Shown here piece after piece: positions 5,788 through 11,301 of a stretch of DNA of 11,301 nt. The notes beneath the pieces were generated by a model that saw only the letters and a list, made by a program, of their open reading frames with translations, did no database searches and was not told the origin of the DNA. Both the position numbers and the translations under genes were made by a program. Positions within the stretch are counted from its first letter, which is position 1. Every line of letters starts with the position of its first letter. The DNA is from Bacillota bacterium (GTDB taxonomy: Bacteria; Bacillota; Clostridia; Lachnospirales; Lachnospiraceae): positions 1 to 11,301 of the forward strand of contig JAFADH010000110.1 of NCBI GenBank assembly GCA_023424995.1, read 5' to 3'.

Positions 5788-6269
5788 TTGTTATAATACA
5801 TGTAAATGCCAGAGCAATAGTTATACAGTTGGTTGATAATGAAATACAAATCTTAATTCAGAAAAGGCATAAGCCGGGGGAACTTGAGTGTTATGAACTT
5901 CCTGGAGGACGAATTGAAGAATATGAATTAATAACAGAGGCCGTCAAAAGAGAAGTATATGAGGAAACGGGCCTTGAGGTTACGGAAATAGAAAATCAAG
6001 ATACTCAGATAATAACACATAACGATATTAATTCATTTTCAATTCAGTGCATTAAGCCATTTACCTCCTACCAAACAATTCAAGGACCTGTAGATTCTTT
6101 TGGAGTATATTTTATTTGCAAGGCAAAAGGTAATATAATATATCAAGGTGATGACAGTGTTGATGTTCATTGGGCTTCTATCTTAGAAATAGAAACTTTA
6201 ATAAAAAATAATGCATTTTCCGAAATAGATAAGCCTGCTGTAATACTTTTCATGCAGGAAAGAATTTAA
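5784..6269 (+). CDS. NUDIX hydrolase
   Basis: This 161-aa protein is predicted to hydrolyse a nucleoside-diphosphate-linked substrate. A perfect NUDIX box is present: Gly42, Glu48, Arg56-Glu57, Glu60-Glu61, Gly63-Leu64 in the pattern G-x5-E-x7-R-E-U-x-E-E-x-G-U. The substrate cannot be told from the sequence. The start is a GTG at 5784-5786 whose GTGA overlaps the stop of the upstream gene, implying translational coupling. There is no strong ribosome binding site, and no in-frame ATG exists before the conserved N-terminus because a stop precedes it at 5775-5777. The gene is clearly more A/T-rich than the genes on either side. It ends the operon just before a strong terminator. Confidence 0.9.
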   Translation: MIVIIHVNARAIVIQLVDNEIQILIQKRHKPGELECYELPGGRIEEYELITEAVKREVYEETGLEVTEIENQDTQIITHNDINSFSIQCIKPFTSYQTIQGPVDSFGVYFICKAKGNIIYQGDDSVDVHWASILEIETLIKNNAFSEIDKPAVILFMQERI

Positions 6270-6333
6270 ATAACTGATGCTACACTTTATAACTCAATTA
6301 CTGTAATCATTTTTCTAACCCTATAAGAAAAGG

Positions 6334-6384
6334 AACCGGGAAGATAAAGCCAAATTAAAAGGCATTATCTTCCCGGTTTCTTTT
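6334..6384. terminator. Strong bidirectional intrinsic terminator
   Basis: An 18-bp stem (6334-6351 pairing with 6361-6378, one mismatch) encloses a nine-base A/T loop. The plus-strand side is followed by TCTTTT (6379-6384). On the minus strand the stem is followed by CCTTTTCTTAT. It ends the AviRb/AviRa/NUDIX operon and could also have ended the minus-strand gene whose remnant lies at 6396-6503. The surrounding gap (6270-6582) holds only this terminator, the remnant and the two-component promoter. Confidence 0.9.
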
Positions 6385-6395
6385 CAGCCTATTTA

Positions 6396-6503
6396 TTATT
6401 TTATAACACGTCCCGTCAGTTCCGCAGCCTGCATCTGTGCCAGGACACCCAGCTCGGCCGCCTTAAAGGCATGCTCCTGGGTCATGGCATTCTCTGTGCG
6501 GTT
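6396..6503 (-). pseudogene. Possible C-terminal remnant of an unidentified minus-strand gene
   Basis: On the minus strand this is an open frame ending in TAA at 6398-6396 and reading NRTENAMTQEHAFKAAELGV and then LAQMQAAELTGRVIK. It looks like a coherent helical protein tail rather than random sequence, and it is more G/C-rich than its surroundings. The frame is closed upstream by a TAA at about 6518-6516. The only internal ATG (6485) lacks a good ribosome binding site. It ends just before the bidirectional terminator, as the end of a real gene would. I cannot name the parent protein. A coincidental short ORF is the alternative. Confidence 0.35.
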
Positions 6504-6507
6504 AAAA

Positions 6508-6552
6508 CGGTAATATTACGGTAACTTTTTTATGAATTGCCTATGATAAAAT
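6508..6552 (+). promoter_or_regulatory. Response-regulator operator and promoter of the two-component operon
   Basis: Direct repeats CGGTAA lie at 6508-6513 and 6519-6524, an 11-bp period typical of OmpR/PhoB-family binding sites. A -10 box TAAAAT (6547-6552) follows the second repeat after exactly 22 bp. No normal -35 box is seen, as expected of an activated promoter. The same layout occurs at 8626-8670, which suggests that the regulator encoded next controls its own operon. Confidence 0.65.
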
Positions 6553-6582
6553 ATTAATAAGTATGTCCAAGGGAGGTAGTAT

Positions 6583-7254
6583 ATGGCAATAAACAGAATT
6601 CTGATTATTGAGGATGATAAGGGCATATCGGATGCCGTTGCCCTCAATCTGCAATATTCGGGATATGAATTCATGGTATTTGACGACGGAAGTGCAGCCG
6701 CGCAATACTTGGAGCAGGATCACTCCTTTGACCTCGCCCTTCTTGATATCATGCTGCCGGGGCTTGACGGCTTTGAGTTGTTTGATCACATGGAAAGATA
6801 TAATATTCCCGTCATCTACATCACAGCGAAAACAGACTCGGCATCCGAAATCAAGGGACTGCGCGACGGAGCCGAGGATTATATCGTGAAGCCTTTTGAG
6901 GTTCTTACGCTCCTTGTGCGTATCGAAAAGGTGCTGGAGCGCACGGGCAAGCTGAATAAAGTCTACCGTATCAAGGATATAACGGCAGACCTTGAAAACC
7001 GTACGGTGATCAAATGCGGCGAACAGATTGAGCTTTCTCCTTTAGAATTTGATGTATTTGCAATCCTGATTAAGAATAAAAACCGTACCGTGCCGCGTGA
7101 ACGCATCCTCAATGAAATCTGGGGAGTAGACTGGTTTGGCGACACGCGTACGGTGGATGTCCGCATTGCCAACATCCGTAAAAAGCTTGATCTCACTGAT
7201 GAAATCAAGACGATTCCCAAGACAGGCTACCGATTGGAGGAACGAAAAAAATGA
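6583..7254 (+). CDS. OmpR/PhoB-family response regulator
   Basis: This 223-aa transcription factor is activated by phosphorylation. The receiver domain (1-120) has the acidic pair Asp11-Asp12, the phospho-acceptor Asp55 in LLDIMLPG, Thr81 and Lys103 in VKPF. The C-terminal winged-helix domain (about 125-222) shows LSPLEFDVFAILI, the recognition-helix region TRTVDVRIANIRKKL and the closing hairpin GYRLEE. The ATG is preceded by GGGAGG at good spacing. It overlaps the kinase gene by 4 nt (ATGA), so the two proteins are a cognate pair. CGGTAA direct repeats before its own operon and before the lipoprotein gene are its likely binding sites. Confidence 0.95.
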   Translation: MAINRILIIEDDKGISDAVALNLQYSGYEFMVFDDGSAAAQYLEQDHSFDLALLDIMLPGLDGFELFDHMERYNIPVIYITAKTDSASEIKGLRDGAEDYIVKPFEVLTLLVRIEKVLERTGKLNKVYRIKDITADLENRTVIKCGEQIELSPLEFDVFAILIKNKNRTVPRERILNEIWGVDWFGDTRTVDVRIANIRKKLDLTDEIKTIPKTGYRLEERKK

Positions 7255-8621
7255 AGCTATGGCAGAAGGTATCGTTGATTTGCAGCATCGTTTTAACCGG
7301 GATTATAACTGCTTGCAGCCTCATACTGATATTACAGTCGAAAACAACCATTCTGGAGCTGACATATAAGCAAACAAGGGAAAAACAAAGCAATCTTGCA
7401 GCCTCTTTTTATGAAATGGCAGGTTATTATTCGCTTGACGGGGATTTGCCCGCAACAACCTATTCCCTGGTCACATACTGCTTTTCACGCTTCGCTGATT
7501 CTGCCTCCGTACTGCAAAAGGACAATGAAACCCTGTATTCCGAGATCTCCATTTTTCCCGGCGATTATCTGAAGCTTGCAAAAGCTTCCAAACAGCAGCA
7601 GTTTTCAGGTGAAATAAATGGCAGGAACATCCTGATCGTCGGAAGCCATGTGACGGTGAAAAACACGGAATATACGGTTTGGGTGGTAGAGGATATCTCA
7701 TCTATTTATAATGACATCCATATGATGATATGGATGTTTATCGCAATCAGTATAGCCGCCATTTTATTGGGGACGGGTATGATTGTTTTTCTCGTTCGCC
7801 GTGCGATGCACCCCCTTTTACAGCTGAGAGCTACCACAAAACGAATTGCTGCCGGAGAGTATGGGGAGCGCGCCCCTATCCTCTCCCATGATGAGGTCGG
7901 CAAGCTTGCAGAGGACTTCAACACAATGGCCAATGCCGTACAGGGGCGCATCGCTGAGCTTACCGAAACCGCAGAGAGGCAGCGCTTGTTTATCGGCGGG
8001 GTAACACATGAATTTAAAACGCCGATTACCGCCATGCTCCTTCACACGGATCTGCTGCAAAACGCGTATTTGGAAGAGGATGAAAAGCAGGCTTCTCTTT
8101 CTCATGTGGAAAGTCAGTGCAAATGGCTGGAGCGGCTTACGCAAAAACTGTTGAAGCTCATTACTCTGCATGGCTATCCTGAATTAAAACGCGAATCCGT
8201 GGCGGCCCTCTTTTCCCGGGTGCGGGCAAGCATGGACGAAATACTCCAACAGCGCGAAACACCGCTCATGGTTGATTGCAGTATTGATACCCTGGATATG
8301 GACATTGACCTGATGCAATCCCTCATTATAAACCTTGCGGACAACGCCTCAAAAGCCTCCGAGCCCGGGCAAGCCGTTATTCTGCGGGCATACGGCCATA
8401 CGATTGAGGTGCGGGACCACGGCTGCGGTATACCGGAAGACGAGCTTGAGAGAATAACCGAGCCCTTCTACATGGTGGACCGTTCCCGAAGCAAAAAGAA
8501 AGGCGGCAGCGGGCTGGGACTTGCGCTGGTTAAGGAGATCGCCGCCGCCCACAACGCAAAAATGCTCATTGAAAGCAGTCCAGGGAAAGGCACGGCGGTT
8601 CGCATCATCTTTCCGGAGTAA
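7251..8621 (+). CDS. Membrane sensor histidine kinase
   Basis: This 456-aa kinase is the partner of the response regulator upstream. A first membrane helix (about 8-29) and a second (about 158-182) enclose an extracytoplasmic sensor of about 125 residues with no recognisable ligand motif. A HAMP linker (about 183-235) follows, with PLLQLRATTKRIAAGEYGER. The dimerisation and phosphoacceptor domain has VTHEFKTPITAM with His253. The ATPase domain has the N box NLADNASKAS (Asn361, Asn365), the G1 box DHGCGIP at 389-395, EPFYMVDRSRSKKKGGSG and the G2 box GLGLA at 421-425. All catalytic boxes are complete. The signal is unknown, but the lipoprotein encoded next has the same predicted operator and may act at the same membrane surface. 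Confidence 0.95.
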   Translation: MKLWQKVSLICSIVLTGIITACSLILILQSKTTILELTYKQTREKQSNLAASFYEMAGYYSLDGDLPATTYSLVTYCFSRFADSASVLQKDNETLYSEISIFPGDYLKLAKASKQQQFSGEINGRNILIVGSHVTVKNTEYTVWVVEDISSIYNDIHMMIWMFIAISIAAILLGTGMIVFLVRRAMHPLLQLRATTKRIAAGEYGERAPILSHDEVGKLAEDFNTMANAVQGRIAELTETAERQRLFIGGVTHEFKTPITAMLLHTDLLQNAYLEEDEKQASLSHVESQCKWLERLTQKLLKLITLHGYPELKRESVAALFSRVRASMDEILQQRETPLMVDCSIDTLDMDIDLMQSLIINLADNASKASEPGQAVILRAYGHTIEVRDHGCGIPEDELERITEPFYMVDRSRSKKKGGSGLGLALVKEIAAAHNAKMLIESSPGKGTAVRIIFPE

Positions 8622-8625
8622 CAAA

Positions 8626-8670
8626 CGGTAACGTATCGGTAACGACATTTCACGGGTTGTCTTTCATAAT
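8626..8670 (+). promoter_or_regulatory. Second CGGTAA operator and promoter, before the lipoprotein gene
   Basis: CGGTAA repeats lie at 8626-8631 and 8637-8642 (11-bp period), starting 5 nt after the kinase stop codon. The -10-like CATAAT at 8665-8670 again follows the second repeat by exactly 22 bp. The matching repeats and spacing at 6508-6552 support a shared regulator. The lipoprotein gene can therefore be expressed from its own regulated promoter as well as by read-through from the kinase gene. Confidence 0.6.
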
Positions 8671-8701
8671 AGGATCAGAATGATGAAATGAGGTGTTTAC
8701 A

Positions 8702-10267
8702 GTGAAAAAAAGAAATTGTATATTATTTGCCGCGCTTATAGCATTGGCGGCTCTGTCCGGCTGCCGGCAGACGCCGGAAAATCCGCTGGTTATCGGTAAA
8801 AATACGGAAAAGATGCTGAAAATGGCAATGGCTCCCCAGGATATGCAGGGAAGCCTTCCAAAGGTCCTGGGTGTAACGGCCGGCCGCTATGAAACACATT
8901 TGGAGGATAAGAGCGGCAACATCAAGGTGACAGTGGATGCCGACGTCGTCTTGCCGGATGCCGGCAGTATACCGATCATACGCGTAGCAGCTAAGCCGTT
9001 CAGTCAGGATACGGTAGATAAATTGATTGGCATATTGTTCGGAGACGGGGTGCTGTATGATCCTGACTCCCTTTCTGAGCTCACAAAAACCGATATTGTT
9101 AAGCTCCTTACACAATTCAAACAGATAAAAACGGAGCTCGAAGCCCAGGGCATGGTGCCTGAACAATCAGACAGCAGTGTAGGTGAAGTGAACATATCCG
9201 GAAATGATATATCTCCAAACGAAGAGGTAGCAGTAAATGAAAATCAATTAGATCAGGTAAATCATTCGATAGAACTTTACGAGCAAAAGCTTGGGACTGC
9301 ACCAATTGAGAAGATATATACAGAAGTGACTGGAAAATTGGAGGCTCAGGATTTATCCGGGATATCCGAAGAGAGGCAAATGGAGTATCAAGGCAAGCTG
9401 TTTGAGATAGCCCACGTGGGACAATTGAACAAGGCCGGCGGCATGAGTTCATTGCTCGTTATCAACAACGAAAAGTCAAATTCGTACCACATCCAGTACA
9501 TTAACCGTAAGGATTATGACAGGACGGCAGGAATGTATTATACGGAAGAAGAATGGAACGGGATGAATAAAGCCGTCCGGCTGGAAGCGGATGCATTGGC
9601 ATATCCCGCCATGACAGCGGAGAGGGCTAAGGCACTGGCGGACCAATTTCTGTATAAAACCGGTATCGGCTATTTGGATTGTGCACATGTTGAAAAAGTA
9701 ATCGGAGGCTCCAGCAGCGAATATACAGGCGGCATAAGAACAGGGAACCTGCTCAGAGCTTACCGCCTGCAGTATGTACGCAAGGCAAGCGGCGTACCGG
9801 TGACTTATTCCAATATCGAGAGCTCGTGGGATGATACGGATTCCGGCAATGTCTGGAGATGGGGTTATGAAAGGATGACATTTATCATAGACGACAGCGG
9901 CATTGTGGAGATGGTATGGTCGGCGCCCTATGAGCTTGCCGATACGATAACCAAGACAGCCAAAATACTTACTTTTACCGAAATACAGGACATTTTTGAA
10001 AAGATGATTATGGTTAACAACGCTAACTATTCGGAGTACGGGATGGATTTGAAGGTTACCGGGGTCCGGTTGGGACTGGCACGTATAACGGAGCAGAATA
10101 ATCTAAAGAGCGGTCTTCTGATACCGGCATGGGACTTCTTTGGCACAGCTGAATATCACTACGGAGACGAAGAATTAGATTCATATACGGAAAACGATCC
10201 GGGGAAAAGCTATCTGACCGTCAATGCTATCGACGGCAGTATCATTGACCGGCGTGCAGGGTATTAA
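8702..10267 (+). CDS. Large putative lipoprotein of unknown function
   Basis: This 521-aa secreted lipoprotein begins with KKR, a hydrophobic stretch (residues 6-17) and a lipobox LSGC with Cys21, so it should be anchored on the outer face of the membrane. The mature part has no motif that I can tie to an enzyme. It resembles Clostridia lipoproteins annotated only as a domain of unknown function (perhaps DUF6034), a memory-based and uncertain match. Residues about 150-215 are acidic and Ser/Asn/Gln-rich, suggesting a flexible linker between an N-terminal part and a larger C-terminal part ending in VNAIDGSIIDRRAGY. The GTG at 8702 is chosen because GAGGTG lies 6 nt upstream; an in-frame GTG at 8693 falls inside that ribosome binding site. 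A role as target or sensory partner of the two-component system is inferred from the shared operator. Confidence 0.8.
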   Translation: MKKRNCILFAALIALAALSGCRQTPENPLVIGKNTEKMLKMAMAPQDMQGSLPKVLGVTAGRYETHLEDKSGNIKVTVDADVVLPDAGSIPIIRVAAKPFSQDTVDKLIGILFGDGVLYDPDSLSELTKTDIVKLLTQFKQIKTELEAQGMVPEQSDSSVGEVNISGNDISPNEEVAVNENQLDQVNHSIELYEQKLGTAPIEKIYTEVTGKLEAQDLSGISEERQMEYQGKLFEIAHVGQLNKAGGMSSLLVINNEKSNSYHIQYINRKDYDRTAGMYYTEEEWNGMNKAVRLEADALAYPAMTAERAKALADQFLYKTGIGYLDCAHVEKVIGGSSSEYTGGIRTGNLLRAYRLQYVRKASGVPVTYSNIESSWDDTDSGNVWRWGYERMTFIIDDSGIVEMVWSAPYELADTITKTAKILTFTEIQDIFEKMIMVNNANYSEYGMDLKVTGVRLGLARITEQNNLKSGLLIPAWDFFGTAEYHYGDEELDSYTENDPGKSYLTVNAIDGSIIDRRAGY

Positions 10268-10440
10268 GGTTTTTAAATAGAAATCAGGTGTATTTTTCCG
10301 CACCGGGCACACAGAAAGAAAAAGTAGTTCTTTCCGTAATTTAGTTGAAAAGCAGTATATATCCTGATAAATAATTGCTATATTACAAAAATTCAAAAAC
10401 ATTAATCCTTTTTAACTAATATCGTAAAAACAAAAGATGC

Positions 10441-10489
10441 TTGACATTTTCCACTATTAACTCTACAATAGTAGAGTACTAAGCTACTC
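10441..10489 (+). promoter_or_regulatory. Promoter and overlapping dyad operators of the BlaI/M56 operon
   Basis: A near-consensus promoter, TTGACA (10441-10446), 17 bp, TACAAT (10464-10469), is overlaid by dyads. CTCTAC-AATA-GTAGAG (10461-10476) is perfect and covers the -10 box. ACTATT at 10453-10458 pairs with AATAGT at 10467-10472. GAGTA at 10474-10478 pairs with TACTC at 10485-10489. BlaI/MecI repressors bind TAC/GTA-type dyads over the -10 region of their own promoters, so autorepression is expected. Confidence 0.7.
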
Positions 10490-10529
10490 AAGTTTTGAAG
10501 CTATTATTAAAATGAGGGAGAGATGACAT

Positions 10530-10931
10530 ATGAAAGAAACACTGACAAGGCATGAATGGATACTGATGGAGGCATTGTGGAACAGGCATCCCATGTTTCT
10601 GTCCGAGATTACGGAGGCGACAAAATCCTCCGTCGATTGGAACAGCAGCAGTTATTCCACTTATCTTAAAAGGATGACGAATAAAGGGCTGCTGGGCTAT
10701 AAGACCATCAGCGGAAACCGCTGCTATTCGCCGCTGATCCGGCGTGAGGACTGTATTGAAACCGAAAGCAGCTATATCCTATCCAAGATGACGGAGGACA
10801 GCAAGCGTCTTCTGCTTGCGAATATGATCGAAAAGAGCGGATTATCGGACGAGGACAGAGCCGAATTGCAGGAACTGATTGCAAGGCTTGGCAGCCATGC
10901 AAAAAAGGAGGGCAGACATGAAGACGCTTAA
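10530..10931 (+). CDS. BlaI/MecI/CopY-family transcriptional repressor
   Basis: This 133-aa protein has a winged helix at residues 5-72: LTRHEWILMEALWNRHP, then LSEITEA, then SSYSTYLKRMTNKGLLGYK, the recognition-helix region typical of BlaI/MecI. The C-terminal part (75-130) is the helical dimerisation region, which in BlaI/MecI is cut by the partner peptidase. The ATG has GGGAG 9 nt upstream. The gene overlaps the M56 peptidase gene by 14 nt, the standard repressor plus sensor-protease arrangement. No beta-lactamase or penicillin-binding protein gene is seen in this window, so the regulated targets are unknown and need not concern beta-lactams. Confidence 0.92.
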   Translation: MKETLTRHEWILMEALWNRHPMFLSEITEATKSSVDWNSSSYSTYLKRMTNKGLLGYKTISGNRCYSPLIRREDCIETESSYILSKMTEDSKRLLLANMIEKSGLSDEDRAELQELIARLGSHAKKEGRHEDA

Positions 10932-11301
10932 TATTTTATTGGAGATCACCATATATTCCGGTGTTCTGTTCTGCGCCATTATGCTGCTCAAACTGCGTTT
11001 TAAGAACAGGCTGTCCCCTTTCCTGCACTTTGCCGTATGGGGCCTGCTGATTGCCCGGCTGCTGATTCCCATGACGCTGGAAAGCTCCGTCCGCCTGTTT
11101 GTCATCCCCATCCAAATGCAAAAGGAAACGGCAGCGGAACAGATACAGTCCACCCTTAAAAATCCGGATACCATAACAAATACGAATTCCTACAACGCTA
11201 CTTCTTCACATCCGCAGATAAACGGCAGACAAGTCCTGGCTGAGGCAGCTCCGGCAGCGGCCCCTGATAATGCCCCTGAAATCCGGCGGGCACCCTCTCT
11301 C
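10918..11301 (+). CDS. M56 (BlaR1/MecR1-type) membrane peptidase, N-terminal part
   Basis: The first 128 codons are present and the frame is open at the window edge. Residues about 7-24 and 34-52 form two membrane helices, the second within the stretch FLHFAVWGLLIARLLIPM, which is typical of the start of M56 proteins. A hydrophilic region (about 65-128) rich in Thr, Asn, Ala and Pro follows. The zinc-binding HExxH motif would lie further on, so protease activity cannot be confirmed here. Assignment rests on these helices and on the overlap with the BlaI-type repressor gene. AGGAGG precedes the ATG at good spacing. In the family, signal binding activates the protease, which inactivates the repressor. 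Confidence 0.8.
   Translation, partial: MKTLNILLEITIYSGVLFCAIMLLKLRFKNRLSPFLHFAVWGLLIARLLIPMTLESSVRLFVIPIQMQKETAAEQIQSTLKNPDTITNTNSYNATSSHPQINGRQVLAEAAPAAAPDNAPEIRRAPSL

Noticed and set aside
8723..9166. Antisense 147-aa frame in the lipoprotein gene
   Set aside because: It is opposite a gene with a signal peptide, lipobox and ribosome binding site, and shows no recognisable features of its own.
10314..10334. Terminator after the lipoprotein gene
   Set aside because: GAAAGAA/TTCTTTC forms a 7-bp hairpin but is A/T-rich and lacks a following T-run, so it is too weak to call. The 10268-10440 gap holds nothing else that I can support.
1..11301. Mobile element, CRISPR array or tRNA gene
   Set aside because: I found no transposase or integrase, no regularly spaced direct repeats with spacers, and no cloverleaf-like sequence.

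Overview
The window looks like a chromosomal segment of a low- to mid-GC Clostridia-type Firmicute, possibly Lachnospiraceae. The signs are strong GGAGG ribosome binding sites, sigma-A-type promoters with 17-bp spacers, tightly overlapping operons, and the family mix (BlaI plus M56 peptidase, OmpR-type two-component system, AraC, NUDIX). The taxonomic guess is an inference from style and gene content. There are 12 clear protein-coding genes, two of them cut by the window edges, plus one short leader ORF. I see no tRNA, rRNA, CRISPR array or insertion sequence.

Left block (1-3700, all minus strand). Read in the direction of transcription, it starts with an AraC-type regulator fused to a glyoxalase/VOC-like domain (3537-2740), which has its own promoter at 3668-3696. 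A second strong promoter (2706-2734) sits just past the AraC stop codon. It drives a leader of about 296 nt that contains a 33-codon ORF, two stem-loops and a complete intrinsic terminator. Only after these come a 70-aa Cys/His-rich protein and the RNA ligase RtcB. A DEAD-box RNA helicase follows (791 to the window edge), with its own -10 box and a 13-bp tandem repeat in its leader. The block is about RNA repair and remodelling, and its leader looks like a transcription attenuator.

Middle block (3744-6384, plus strand). One promoter (3744-3772) and one strong bidirectional terminator (6334-6384) bracket three overlapping genes. The first is a SpoU-type rRNA 2'-O-methyltransferase closely resembling AviRb. 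The second is an AviRa-like rRNA methyltransferase with a fused ParB/sulfiredoxin-like domain. The third is a NUDIX hydrolase. AviRa and AviRb are the paired 23S rRNA methyltransferases that protect the avilamycin producer, so this is a candidate orthosomycin-resistance operon in a Firmicute. Base composition becomes visibly more A/T-rich from about 5260 to 6270, and a run of nine A residues lies at the AviRa/ParB-like domain junction.

Right block (6500-11301, plus strand). An OmpR-family response regulator and a sensor kinase overlap by 4 nt and are followed by a large lipoprotein gene. Direct repeats CGGTAA with an 11-bp period lie before both the regulator operon and the lipoprotein gene. 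In both places the second repeat sits exactly 22 bp before the -10 box, which points to autoregulation and a direct target. A BlaI/MecI-type repressor gene then overlaps an M56 (BlaR1-type) membrane peptidase gene that runs off the window. Its promoter contains overlapping dyads suitable for BlaI binding.
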